In this document: piece after piece, positions 48,405 to 60,884 of the stretch
Layout: each line of letters starts with the position of its first letter
How positions within the stretch are numbered: the stretch's first letter is position 1
Made by a program: the position numbers and the translations under genes
From: Malus domestica
Taxonomy: Eukaryota > Streptophyta > Magnoliopsida > Rosales > Rosaceae
Length of the DNA: 64,000 bases
Reading direction: 5' to 3'
NCBI RefSeq assembly: GCF_042453785.1
Contig: NC_091674.1
Location: 15,597,001-15,661,000 of the forward strand
The notes under the pieces: generated by a model
The model's input: only the letters and a program-made list of their open reading frames with translations
The model's database searches: none
Told to the model about the DNA's origin: nothing

Positions 48405-49394
48405 GGTGTTGTGGACGCACATGTGAGTATCAGGTGAGTTTTATGTTATTCATATGATTTATTGTTGACGTGAATCGTGTTGAAAGCTCATAACCTGCAC
48501 CCCTGGTGTTAGTGCTTATAATATTCACCCTCACCGCACGCTCACCTTGGATCCAAGTAGGTGCATGTCGTATAGACCATGAGAGGGTTCTGACATGCTA
48601 GTCGTACAGATCACTAGAGGTAGTTCCGACTGGTAGGTGACCTTAGATTATGTGCACAGATGATTGATAAGAGAAGCACTAGAGCGTATTATTACACCAT
48701 TCTTGTCGTACAGACTACTTCAGGTAGTTCCGACTTATGTGCAGAGTAGTGTCGTGTAGGTCACCGTGGTGACTCCGGTTGGTTTGGATATTGAGCTATG
48801 GAATTAACCGTACAAAACCAACTACAGGGTCTCCGGTTGATTTATTATGTCACCTGTTATATTGATGCATTCTTAATCTGTTATTGACATTTATGGCATG
48901 GCATATTTTCTGGGTTTTGATAAAGAATTGTGATTTGAGATATATGAAGATTATATGCATATTATGTTATTTTCTGGGAAAGTATACAGGTTTTACAGCG
49001 AGGGGTTAGAAATGTTTTAAATGAAATGTTTTTTTGAAAAACTTTGGTTTTACTGACCCACTCAATTTTGTTTTGCGCCCTTCCAGGTTCTAGTTAGCAA
49101 CGTTGGTGGCCCACGAGGATTCCCACGGCGTACTGACAGACTACATAAATGTAGGACTCACCTGCGGGTGTTGTAATTTAGTTATGGTCCTACTTGACTG
49201 CACCTAGTACTTATGCTCTGAATTTGTGTGTTTCACACTTAAACTTACTCTAGCATGCTACTTGGTTATTATTGCTAGTATTTGGTTTTTGTTTGTTCGT
49301 ATTTCTCTTATCTATTGCTTCCGCGTCGCACTTTTGGTTACGTCACGTCCACGTGACGGCCATCACGCCTTGATTCTAGGATCAGGGTGTGTCA
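47352..49394 (+). mobile_element. Solo LTR, about 2.04 kb
   Basis: It starts TGTCACAGCCCATCTCG and ends TAGGATCAGGGTGTGTCA, with identical TAAGT on both sides (47347-47351 and 49395-49399). No coding sequence. It holds a 59-bp (TA)n run (48341-48399) and four degenerate repeats of a GTCGTACAGA phrase with GGTAGTTCCGAC (48565-48850). The size and ends fit a plant gypsy LTR left after recombination. No partner LTR is in the window. Confidence 0.75.
48341..48399 (+). repeat. (TA)n microsatellite
   Basis: About 29 TA units inside the solo LTR. Confidence 0.95.
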
Positions 49395-49399
49395 TAAGT

Positions 49400-50612
49400 A
49401 TACATAAAATTTAACAAAATTAATGAAGCTTTATTATGAAAGTGTCAATGCCTTTTTTTAATGAAGGAGGAACTAATTAAATATAATAACAGAAATTAAA
49501 AGTAGAAAATTCCTAGATTGTGAAAAATTAGTTGTTAGCTAGCTTAAGTGAATATATTAAATAAATAAAAAATACTGAGTTGGCAATTGATTAAAGCATC
49601 TTAATCAAATTTTGTAAAACAACAGATGGTTAGTATAAACAAGTTAGAAAAAATGCAGGGAATTCCAATTATTATTATTATTATTTTTTGTCAAACATAA
49701 CCTTCATTGATAGGAAAAAATGTTACATGAGATAAATTTAAAGAAAAATTGCTAGTGTGTCAAACGGACAAAGAAGCCCAAGTAAAGTACATGCTGGCTC
49801 AATTAGACTCTATTAGTTGACAAAAGTCATCTTCTCTAGAGTCACTATGTATTTTACCATTTCGTCGTTCAGAACAACCGATACGCAGTCATCACCAACA
49901 CAAAAAAAAGGGTTATAAACCAAAACCACAGATTCAATTTAGTCCCAATTGAAGAATAAATCTAATTACTAATTTCACAACAACAAAGATGCAAAAAAAA
50001 AAAAAAAAGGACTTTGTTTACGAGGGGTCCTCACTGACAAGTGCTTCCACTCTAAAGTTTTGAGTAATTTTGAAGGGAGGAGCGGGGAGCCTCATGATTT
50101 TGAATTAAGTACCTTGCATGGATTAAAACTAAAAAGTATTCAAAACCCCAGTTGATCTTAATAAATACAGGTGTCAAAATGTTATTGAATCTAACATGAT
50201 TAGTCGATAAAATTAAAAGAGTGAAGTGGCTCGATCTTACTCAATATGGTCAAAAGACTTTTTGACATGCCATCATAATTTTATGGATTTCATCTGCATA
50301 ATTGGCTACCAGTGTCACATTTCATATTTGCGATAATTTATTATGTTTCGTTGTATGATATGTAACCAGTAAATAAAATATTAAATGTGTGGTCAAATAG
50401 TTTAGCTATAAACGATCTAATAGTTAAAAATCTTGGTACATATTATAAATTTTTTTTTATAAGAGTAATATTTTGAGTTTTGTTAGAAACAGTCGTAAAC
50501 GTATGTGCATGAATGTCAATTATTGAGTGATTATAAAACTCACTTTTATCAACAATTGATAGTCATACACATCTTTTTTTTAATTTTTTTTTTCTTTCTT
50601 AAGTAGAGTTAA
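49400..50612. other. AT-rich spacer
   Basis: No gene. A short ATT run lies at about 49669-49686 and an A run near 49990-50007. Confidence 0.5.
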
Positions 50613-50631
50613 AACTATAATCTCTTAGAGG

Positions 50632-50784
50632 TCTTAGTACTACGATCTAGTGGTATTCCTCTTTACTTATAAGTAAGAGGTCTTAAGTTCGATTCTTGTC
50701 AAATGTGAATTTGAACCACATTATTGTTAGCTCATTGTAAGGTTTAGCCCATAATATCGTTTGTTAAAAAAAAACAAAAACAAA
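50632..50784 (+). mobile_element. tRNA-derived SINE with clear target duplication
   Basis: The sequence has the head TCTTAGTACTACGATC, an A-box-like TAGTGGTATTCC, a B-box-like GTTCGATTCTTG, GAACCACATTATTGTTAG, CATAATATCGTTTGTT and an A-rich tail. The 19-bp flanks 50613-50631 and 50785-50803 match except at two bases (AACTAT.ATCTCT.AGAGG). Confidence 0.9.
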
Positions 50785-50803
50785 AACTATCATCTCTGAG
50801 AGG

Positions 50804-52562
50804 TTTTTGCAATTAAATTGATTTCCTCTTTTTTGGTTTGATCATTTTTTTCTTCTAATTTCTTTAATATTTCTGATTTGACTTAGTGAAGGTTAAGAAC
50901 GTATTCAAATGCCAAAGCTCTTAAGTTGAATAAATCAGCCAAAAGGGGACAAACCATCTCAAAAATAAAATATTTTAAGACTTGTTTAAATTTTATGCAA
51001 ACAAATTATTAAAATTGACAAGACAATCCTATTGAAACTTGTTGCATAATTAGTGAAATGAGTAAACAGCAAGCGATGCATAAGGGTGGGCGACAATAAC
51101 TATTTATGTATGCTAATTTGATTTTAATGTATGAGTTTTTGGCTTAATGATGCGATATTAGTTAACCTGTCTTCATCAAAGTGGATCTAAAAGCTACGAA
51201 ATTTCAGTGTCTGGTCGAAACATTAGGAAAGGAAAAGCTTATTGATTTGGTAGAAGCTCACATTATCTCTTCGTCAATGGTTGGGTGCAATTCACATAGA
51301 AAAATGACCATTGGATTTATAAACTCTCCGCCCTTTCTCTTTACTAAATTTTATTAGGTCAAAAGCCACATGATAATCACACTAATGATCTAGTTGTATT
51401 CTCTTCATCGAGAATTTAAATTATTTGTGCCACCTCAATTGACCAGTAGGTCTATCCAATACCACTGTATACTTACAAATTGAGATCCTTATCCCGTTGC
51501 TTACAACCTACATTGGGTCGATGAGATCTACTACGCTGTTACCAGTACAATTTCTTGACCAACTATTGGAGTGTGGGCAAAGCAATGGACATTTGCATGT
51601 GCATGGTACGATTTCATTTTTGTAACCACTACAACATTTGATTAATCTATAACGTTCACAGACGATGTTACGATCAGTCGCTCATGCACATGAACCGTCA
51701 TCAACAACCATAATCAATTCAACGCATGAGCAACTGAGTTTAGCACTCACCTACCGTCCACAACAATGGTGACCATGGCATGGCAGTGGTGCATGTGATT
51801 CTTATATTGTACGGCAATATGGGCGGTGCAAGAATGCATAAGTCCCTTCGTTATTAATGTGTGAATTTAATTAAAAGGTCCATCCCCAACTACACTAATT
51901 TCGTCACCCGACACACTTATCACAACAGGAATACGACAGTTCCTCGATCATACGTTGCTCAAAGAAAATGCTAGCACAAGGCAGTATATACAACAAGAAC
52001 AATTAGAATTTAACTTAGCTGTGGCATTTATAGAGAAACAAAACCTCGAAGAAGAAGCAGTTCCAATGCAAACAAACATGTTTAGACCAACAGAATGGAC
52101 CATGAGACCTTTACGAATGGTTGGTTCGATTACATACGTTGCGGTTTTGGTCCCTGTAGTTCGACTGACTTTTTACTTTGGCCATTTCACTTAAATTCGA
52201 CAATTTTAGTCACTTATTACAAGACTTGATTGCTAACTGAACCAAACTACAGGACCAAAGCAAAAAATGAAATCAAACTACAAGGATGAAAAACGGTATT
52301 TCAACCCTTTATTTTAGTGTTCCTCTCATACATTCGAGAATTTGTAAATTTCGAAAATGTACAAGACTATAGTAGAATTTGTTCCCACACTAGTTAGGTT
52401 ACAGCAAAAGTTTGCGACCTAATAAGTTTCTGAAGCATTGACATGACAGTGGTCCCTAATTGCTAAATAAATAGGTTAGCACATTTAATTGGTAGTACAT
52501 CAACTTGCCAAGCACAACACCACCCAAATAGGTTTGATGAGTCCATATTTTACCATATATAT
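50804..52562. other. Spacer with a small foldback-like piece
   Basis: No recognised gene; a short open frame at 51955-52194 shows no domain. At about 52146-52315, GGTCCCTGTAGTTCGACTG on the left and inverted TTTGGTCCTGTAGTTTGGTT on the right suggest a decayed inverted-repeat element. Confidence 0.4.
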
Positions 52563-52726
52563 TAAGGAAAACTAATGAAACGAGCTTGAAAACTTTGAGT
52601 TTTAATGATAAGGACAAAATAAAGGGTAAAGTGAATAGTACCATGATTGACTTTTTAGTGTAAAAATGTGGTTTTTCATTAAAGTGAACAGTACCGGATG
52701 CTTTTCGTTAAAGTTCCCTATATTTT
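52563..52726. mobile_element. Short inverted-repeat element common in apple-type genomes
   Basis: The left end AAGGAAAACTAATGAAA pairs imperfectly with the complement of TTTTCGTTAAAGTTCCCT. Inner phrases AAAGGGTAAAGTGAATAGTA and GAACAGTACCGG are ones I recall as very frequent in apple and pear sequence. It is non-coding. Confidence 0.6.
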
Positions 52727-52739
52727 ACCCTAATCTTAG

Positions 52740-54800
52740 TATTAATTTATTGGTTATTTTGGTAGAATTTTGATACTTTGTTATATATTTTCAATGTAGG
52801 ACATTCGACTTCATCTGGAGAAAAAAGTATTGAAACAGATGAATTTTGGAGTGATTCCAATTGGAAGATGTTCATGATTTTTTCAAGATGCTTGTATCAA
52901 AATTCCAGATTTTTCTACCAAGCCGTTTGACCGTGGCGATGAAATAAAGGCCCAGTGCGCAACTTTCCCAGATTGATGTTTCTAGACGTTTTGAGTATTT
53001 TGGAGGTCAAGATGACATATTTTGAGGAAGATTTCTTCCGAGGATTTGTAGGGGACGTCTTTAGATTTCAAAACAGACCTTTTGGGACCAAATCGGAGTT
53101 GATTTGGTCGGTCAAAAGACTAATTTTCTGAGAATTCCGAATTTTAGTTTAAATAGGAAACCTTTTATTTTATGTTTTATTATTTTATTATGTTTCCTAG
53201 TTTTATTCTAAAACCTTTTACTAGGAGGATTTTATTTAGAGTAGTATAAATAAGCCTTTTTAGGGCTAGCCCTAGACAAGGAGAACACACACATTACTCT
53301 AGAGAGTTTTTGAAGTTTATTTTCTAGGTGTTTTCTATCCTTTTTCTATTTCAATAAAAATCCTTTTGTTTTATGATTGTTCGTAACTAAACTTTGTTTG
53401 CTAGGGCAATGCCTTGAGCCTTAGCATAAATATGTAGTCTTTATTTAATTGCTTATGATGTTATGCATGTTTACTTTGAATTATTAATCATTGTGTTTTA
53501 AATTGTTTCTATATCTTAATGCTTAGCTATCATTAGGATGTTTAGATAAGTAATCGGATACAGTTCGGTCAGAATACCACCGAGGAATTGAGTATTTGTA
53601 GCATCCCACATCACCCAGGGGAGTGGATCTTTTAAGCTTTATATGTGTATTCTCATCTCTAGCTAGCACGAGACCTTTTGGGAGCTCACTGGTTTCGGGT
53701 TCCATCGGAACTTCGAAGTTAAGCGAGTTCACATGAGAGCAATCCATGATGGGTGACCCACTGGGAAGTTCTCGTGTGAGTTCCCAAAAACAAAACCGTG
53801 AGGGTGTGGTCGGGGCCCAAAGAAGACAATATCGTGCTATGGTGGAGTCGAGCCTGGGATGTGATGGAGGCCCGGGCCGGGATGCGACAATTTGGTATCA
53901 AAGCCAATCCTTGGCCGGAAATGTGTCGACGAGGACGTCTTGTGCCCCCTAAGGGGGGTGGATTGTAGCATTCTACATTGCCTAGGGGAGTGAATCCTCT
54001 AAATTTTATATGTATATTCTCATTTCTATCTACCACGAGGCCTTTTGAGAGCTCACTGGCTTTGGGTTCCGTTGGAACTCCGAAGTTAAGCGAGTTCGTA
54101 CGAGAGCAATCCCATGATGGGTGACCCACTGGGAAGTTCTCGTGTGAGTTCCCAGAAACAAAACCGTTAGGACGTGGTTGGGCCCAAAGCGGACAATATC
54201 GTGCTACAGTGGAATCGAGCCCGGGATGTGGTGAGGGCCCGGGCCGGGATGTGACAATATTGCTTCTTGTGATTAATAGTTGTAATTTCACCTAGGATGA
54301 ATACTACGTCTTAGGGGTTGCATGGTTTTTCAAAGGGTTTTCACAAAGCGTAATGAGTCATACATGTTTATATTTGATCTTAATACCACAGACGAATTGC
54401 ATGTTTGATACATTTTAGCTTGAATACCACGAGTAGAATATGCATTAGGAAAACGTAACCTTCAAAGTTGCATAGGATTGTTAAGGGGATCGTGGAACCC
54501 TAGGCTTTTACAATTTGGTTTTCAAAACTATTTTCTTTTGTTTTCTTTACTTCGTGAATTTATTTAATTGTTTTTAATTAAATTCGTTTTTAATATTTTA
54601 AGTCATTAAATCAACCTCTTCTAAACTTTGTTTTTAAATAATTAATTAAGATTTGGTATTTACATAAATTATTATTCAATCCCTACGGAAAACGACCTTA
54701 CTTGAGCTATTTATACTATAACTACCATGTTCTCTTACAAGTATTTTAAGTGTTTTTATCCCTACTTTTGCAGGTGGCAAAAATCCCTATCAAGGTTGTT
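52740..54800 (+). mobile_element. LTR-like element hosting a Cassandra TRIM
   Basis: A promoter-like GTATAAATAAGC at about 53246, then a transcribed-looking segment with ACACACACATTACTCT, then CAATAAAAATCC (poly(A)-signal-like) near 53353 look like the U3-R-U5 of an LTR. It continues after the Cassandra to GCAGGTGGCAAAAATCCCTATCA near 54770-54795, a usual LTR-end style. No coding sequence and no second LTR. Confidence 0.4.
53597..54256 (+). mobile_element. Cassandra TRIM retrotransposon, complete
   Basis: LTRs 53597-53889 and 53964-54256 are each 293 bp, from TGTAGCAT to GATGYGACA. Between them lie TTGGTATCAAAGCC (initiator-Met tRNA primer site) and AAGGGGGGTGGAT (polypurine tract). Each LTR carries a 5S-rRNA-like promoter region: AAGTTAAGCGAG, then GATGGGTGACC, then CTGGGAAGT. 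That is the hallmark of Cassandra, transcribed by RNA polymerase III. Flanks GTATT and ATATT are a near-match target duplication. It is non-coding and depends on other elements to move. Confidence 0.92.
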
Positions 54801-55689
54801 ACATAATTTAGTATAATAGAACCAACAACAAATCAATCTTTGATTGAGATTCTTACTTTTAATTGGGCATTGCATTGTTTCTTGATGACAGATTTCAACT
54901 TGGTCTAAATTTTATGCTCGAACAAAAATCTTAGGGTGGAGTGAATGGTGGGCTAAATCTTCCACAGCTGCTTTTGATTGAGTTGTGTCATTAGGTCATC
55001 TTCAATGGAGATGACTAAAGGTCCAAAAGCCAAAAAATTATCTGAGTTGTTCAGAAATTGATCTTTAACTGATTGCTACGCTATAATTCTCTGAAGCCTA
55101 CCATGCAATTATTTGGCCAAATAGGCAGCAGGCTGGCCAAATGTAGCCCCCATCTTAGCCCCTTTTTTTAGAGCTTAGCTCCTCAGTTGCAATAATTGAT
55201 TTAAATTCAACAACTAGATTTGAAAACATTCAATGGTAGTTTAACTAAATTAACCAATAAATTTAAAGTATAAACTTAAAACTAATAAATTATGGAGGGG
55301 CTATGTTTAGCTCATTCGGTTGGAGATGGTATGTGAGTATGGCCTAATACTGCTCATTTAAAAATATTTTTTTTGGGAGGCTATAATTCTAGATGAGGCT
55401 ATATTTAACTTTTTCAGTTGGAGATGACCCCTCAGGTTTAGCTGCAAAAATTCACGTGGCAGTGCAGGGTTGATGGACTTGGCAACCACCATAAAATTCA
55501 AGGCAACAACAACTATACGTCTACTTTTTAAAAAAATATGGTAAACATACACGATTCAAATTAAGCAGCAGTATTTGAAAGTGCTTCTAAAAATCTGTTA
55601 ACGTCACAATCATTTTTTCTAAAAGCATTTGCAAATAGGCTCTAAGTTGGTTCGACGACAATTAATGTTGTCAAAGAAACACTCTTTTA
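54801..55689. other. Spacer
   Basis: No gene. Phrases such as TTCAGTTGGAGATGACC and TTCGGTTGGAGATGG recur (55315, 55415) and may mark another small repeat. Confidence 0.4.
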
Positions 55690-56730
55690 TTACAAATAGC
55701 CCTTGAGATTGATCAAACTCATCATTTTGATCCCTCACTTTCAAAATCAATCATTGTCGTCGCTGACATTCACTACCCCACATCAATTTGGTCATTCCGT
55801 TAAGATTCCGTCAACTATTATGTTAGTTTGTATGTGGGACCCCCAATCCAAAGAAATGGTGACATATGGATTACACAAAATAAGAGTTTTTATCGCAAAT
55901 GGTTCTTGACATTGATCTAACTCCTCATTTTGGTCCTTGAGTTTCAAAAATCGATAAATTTGGTCCTTGACTTTCACTACCACACATCAATTTAGTCTTT
56001 CCCTTAAAATTTCATCAATATTTTTCGTTTATGTGCTGATGTGATACCACTTATCCAATCATATGACTCCACATGGATTAACTATAAGAAACTATATTTT
56101 TTAAGAGTGAACCAACGGACGAGTATTCCCCGCTGACATTTTGCTCGCATCCCACAACCCCAATTAGAGAAAATGATGAGTGAGTTCAGGAGGCCAAGTA
56201 CTTTAGTGGCATCATGGTGCCTTCTTTTTCTTTTTGAGCATACTCTGATAAAAATGACGATAACTTTTTTTTCTTTTAGTTTTGGTTTTTAGTTTCTTAT
56301 TTTACTTTTAGTTTTAAATCTTAAAAAAAAAATGTTTCTTATAGTTAATCCACGTGGTGCCATATGATTGAATTGGTGGGACAAAAGATATTGATGAAAC
56401 TTTAACAGAAGGATTAAATTAACATGCGGTATTGAAAGTCCGGGACCAAATTTATCGATTTTTGAAACTCAGGGACCAAAATGAGGAGTTGGATCAATGT
56501 CAAGAACCATTTGCGATAAAAACCCTTATTTTGTGTAATCCACATGTCATCATTTCATTGGATTTGTGGGTCCCACATATAAACTAACAGAATAGTTGAC
56601 GAAATCTTAACAGAATGACCAAATTGATGTGCGGTAGTAAATGTCAGGGACGACATTGATTGATTTTAAAGGTGAGAGACCAAAATGATGGGCTTGATCA
56701 ATCTTAGGGATCATTTATGATAAAAACCCT
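55690..56730. mobile_element. Foldback element with tandem subunits in each arm
   Basis: The left arm (about 55690-56098) and right arm (about 56334-56730) are inverted copies around a 235-bp centre. Each arm has two related units of about 200 bp containing CCTCATTTTGGTCC, TTTCAAAAATCGATAAATTT or a variant, and CACATCAATTTGGTC. There is no coding sequence. This fits a non-autonomous foldback or Mutator-like element. Confidence 0.75.
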
Positions 56731-57215
56731 TATAAGTTAAATATTTTTAATTACTTGTTATCTTTTGTTTCAATGGAAGGTTTAGATTAGTCCAACCATA
56801 AATTGAACATCCAATTAGTTTTTTTTTTTTGTTTTTTGGTCAAAGAAACATTCAATTAGTTTGCCAAAAGGAACTTTGCACCTCCTCTAATAATATTTAT
56901 TTTCACATAGCTATGAGATTTCCATTTAGTATTACATGTATATTAAACCGCAATCAAACCAAACTGCAATTTTTGAACCGATCTAATGAGTTCTAAGCAA
57001 TTATAGTCCGATTTGTAGTATAATTTTAGGCAGTGTTACAATTTGGTGCAAAATATGAACCCAAAACGGAACTAACCCAAACTGTGCCAAGCCCTAAATC
57101 AAAGAAAAATGAATTGTTGGGTCGAGTCATACCCGAACATGATCCAACTGATTCCCATGCCACTCCTGCAGCGTTTGGCCCAACACATTATTAGCCCAAT
57201 ACATGTAAAAGTCAA
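56731..57215. other. Spacer
   Basis: No gene or repeat recognised. Confidence 0.5.
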
Positions 57216-60200
57216 TCATGCATTTCCACTCTAGTTAAGCAATTTTTTCTCCACATTCCCTTGTACTTTTGTAGGCAGGTTTTTGTGAGGGTATGCACAA
57301 AATGTTCACATAGCTATCGTTATCCATGTTAAAATGTTCTCTTGTGACTCTATCGTCACTGTTGGGGAACTTTTAGGTCGAAGTAGACTTCGGTTTTGCA
57401 TGTACTCATTTGTTTCCCTTGGTTCGTTTTCGTACCAAGTCTCAAAATATCTTGAAAGAATTAGCATGTCTTAGAAAATATCCCGGTTGCATTAATAACT
57501 CAAAGATAGCATGATTAAATAAATAATCACTAGCCCAAGTGAGACATGGTGTGAAAACTAGAAACATATCAGTTTAGCATGAGAGAGAGAGCTCTACTTG
57601 ATTGCATGGTGTTCTAGGTTGGGTTTCTTAGGGTTCTAAGAGGACTTCTACTGACCGAGAGGATCAAAGGAAGATTAAGGAAAACTTCAAGGTTGCAGGA
57701 AGGTGATTCTCCCAAAGTTCAAGACTACTTGCATTTAGAGAGTGATTTCCCTTGTTTGGTGCAATACAACGTTGAATCTCTCTCTCCCTCCCGTTCTATA
57801 CCATCACCCCCTCTGTATTGAGTTGATCCTCCAATTAAATCTAATGTTAAGGTGGAGAATTATGAATGTACGTATTTTACGTTCTAATATCGACCATTGA
57901 TATCAAACACAACTCAACGTTTAGAAAATAGCTAAAATGAGAAACCATAAATTCTGTGTCGACAAATAACTAAAAAAACAAAACTCAACGTTCAGAAAAT
58001 ATAAACATCTTATTGCCACATTATAACATGTGAATTAGTACATTTTCTCGGTGAGAATGTGACAATTAGATTAGAGAAAGAAAATCTAGCAAGTTAGAAC
58101 AAAATGAGTGAATTATTAGACAAAGACACTTCCTTTATCAAAGTAAAAGAAAAATGGTACGAGTGGAGATCGACTTGGAAAGTCGCAAACCTAATAACAA
58201 ATATTTAGTACTAAAAAAGCCAATGACCCAACTAACACTTGAGACTAATTTCGTACTAAAAAGTTAAAAGCCAAGGAGCATCCAAGTCGTATCAAACAAC
58301 ATTTGAACAATCTGGTCAAATAAAATAAACATACTTGTGTACATAATGACTGACTGCATCATGCATTTCCATTTTAGTTAAAACCAAAATTTTCTCCACT
58401 TTCCCTTGTGCTTTTGTAGGTAGGTCTTCGTGAGGGTATGCACAAATTGTTCACATAGCTATTGCTATCAATGTTAAAGTGTTCACTTGTGACTCTATCA
58501 TCACTGTTGGGGGACTTTTAGTGCGAGGTGGATCTGGGCATTGCAAGTACTCCTTTGCTTCTCCTAATTTGCTTTCGTACCAAGTCATGGGATATCTCGA
58601 AAGAAGTAGTACGTTTTAGAAAATATCTCAGTTGTATCAATGACTCAAAGATAGCATGATTAAGTAAATAATGGCTTGCTTAAGTGAGGCATGATGCGGA
58701 AGCTAGAAATTTTTTAGTTTAGCATGAGAGAAAGAGAGCTCTGCTTGGTTGCATGGTGTTCTAGGTTGAGTAATATGGGTTTCCTAATGTTCTAAGAGGG
58801 CTTATATTGACTAAGAGGATCAAAGGAAGATTAAGGAAAACACTAAGGTGACAGGAAAGTGATCTTCCCAAAGATCCAAGACTATTTCCTTAGAGAGTTA
58901 TTTTTTCTTGCTTGGTGCAGCACAACCTTGATCTCTCTCTCCCTCCCGTTCTATGCAATTCCCCCTCTGTATTGAGTTAATCCTCCACTTCAAGGTTTCT
59001 AACCTTTCTTTTGTAGGTAAATGATTCTTTTCTGGGCTTTCTGGGTAGTCTCTAGTTATGCTAAGTCTTCCTTTCCTTTCTCCTAGCGCCATTGCAACCT
59101 TCCCTTTGGTGTAAGACAAACAAGCGTCGCTACGCTCGTAAAGACTACATCACCCGCTCTTCCCAGACCGCTACTTTCCCATGTCAGCTTTCACAAGTGT
59201 TACTTCAAGTAATGCGTCTTTTGGTTTTTCGTTCATCATTCTTCTGGGTGAGTTAGGAAGGGAAAGTCCACCTCGCTCTTCATTTAATGCATGCTTTGCT
59301 AGGCTTTCATGTGAATTAAGACCTAGGGTCTGGTTCCCTTCTAATTGGATTGGTTAGATTGCCAGGGAAAGTGAGAAACTAAGTCTGTTCTCTCTCAGAG
59401 TCACCTACGTGGACTTAAAAAATTGGGGCTTGGACAAGCAGTCCAATTCTTCCATAATCTTGACTCCGCGTAGGTCCGATAAACTTCGGTAACCATCCAC
59501 ATCACAATTTACTTGGCAAACCCCGAGTATGGGTATGACGTGAATTAGTAGCTTTTTCTCGGTGAGGATGTGACAATTAGAATAGAGAAAGAAAAAAAAA
59601 TCTAGCAAGGTAGAGCAAACTGAGTGGATTATTAGACTAAGACACTTCCTTTATCAAAGTGAAAGGAAAACGGTATGAGGGGAGATGGACTTGGAAAGTG
59701 GCAAACCTAATAACAAATATTTAGTACTAAAAAGCCAATGACCCAACTAACACTTGGAACAAATATTTAGCGCCACTGCAACCTTCCTTTTAGTGTAAGA
59801 CAGATGAGCGTCGCTACCCTTGTAAAGACTATATCGTCCGCTCTTCCCAGAGCACCACTTTCCCAGGTCAGCTTCCAATGGTGTTACTTTAAGTAACGCG
59901 TCTTTTGGCTTTCGTTCATCATTCTTCTGCGTGAGCTAGGAAGGAAAAGTCCACCTCACCCTTCATTTAATGCATGCTTTGCTGGGCTTTCACGTTAATT
60001 AAGGCCTACGATATGGTTCCTTTCTAACTGGATTTGTTAGTTTGCCAAGGAAATGAGAAACTAGTATGTTCTCTCTCAGACTCACCTACATAGACTTCAA
60101 AGTTTGCGGGCTTTGACAAGCAGTCCAATTCTTCCATAATCTTGACTTCGTGCAGGTCTGATAAACTTCAGTAATCAACCATACACCATTTACTTGGCAA

Positions 60201-60591
60201 GCCCCGATCATGTGCCTTGAGCTTATTTTAGCATGAATAGTAGTTAGCTCAATAGAGTTTGACGTAAAGGATATGTATGAATATGGCGTGAATTTGTAGC
60301 TTTTTCTCGGTGACGATGCAACAATTAGAATAGAGAAAAAAATCTAGCAAGGTGGAACAAAGTGAGTGGATTATTAGACTAAGACACTTCCTTTATCAAG
60401 GTAAAAGGAAAATGGTACGAGGGGAGATGGACTTGGAAAGTGGCAAACCTAATAACAAATATTTAGTACTAAAAAGCCAATGACCCAACTAACACTAAGA
60501 ACTAATTTACTACTAAAAAGTAAAAAGCCAAGGAGAATCCAAGTCGAATCAAACAACATTTGAGCAATCTGGTCAAATAAAATAACCAACC
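57216..60591. repeat. Non-coding module array A-B-A-C-B-C-B
   Basis: Three module types recur. A: 57216-57834 and 58358-58989 (share GTGAGGGTATGCACAAA, CCCCCTCTGTATTGAGTT). B: 58027-58335, 59538-59762 and 60286-60591 (share GACACTTCCTTTATCAA, CTAATAACAAATATTTAGTA). C: 59084-59530 and 59769-60285 (share AAGCAGTCCAATTCTTCCAT, CATTTAATGCATGCTTTGCT). The B copy at 59538 lacks its tail. Copies differ by scattered substitutions. No long ORF runs through any module. It lies 3' of the AAE3 gene. Confidence 0.85.
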
Positions 60592-60884
60592 TACACCCAC
60601 ACACTTTACCGAAAAAAAACCCTACACCCACACACACAAGTACACGACAGCCGACTGCATTCGGGCCCCCACGCTCGACAATTCATACCACTTCACCGTC
60701 TACGCTTCGCACTTGTACCAACCAAATGACCAAAAATCATATGCATCTTACGTTAACAATTGCAGCAGTGTCACACCCATCTGTTTGAATCAACATTTTA
60801 CCTAAATTCAATTAAATTAAAAACCCTATATTTCATGTGCTAGCGTTTTAGTAAAACGGAGGCTAGGAAGAACTGCTCGTAAAG
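60592..60884. terminator. 3' region of the AAE3-type gene
   Basis: The poly(A) region of the minus-strand gene should lie here. On the minus strand AAATATAGG and AATTTAATTGAAT near 60805-60835 are possible A/T-rich signals; no canonical AATAAA was confirmed. Confidence 0.3.

Noticed and set aside
53680..53790. 5S rRNA gene
   Set aside because: The 5S-like sequence lies within LTRs with a primer site and polypurine tract; it is the promoter region of Cassandra, not a 5S gene.
53719..54291. 190-codon minus-strand open frame
   Set aside because: It spans two Cassandra LTRs, and its repeated content is the LTR duplicated, not a protein repeat.
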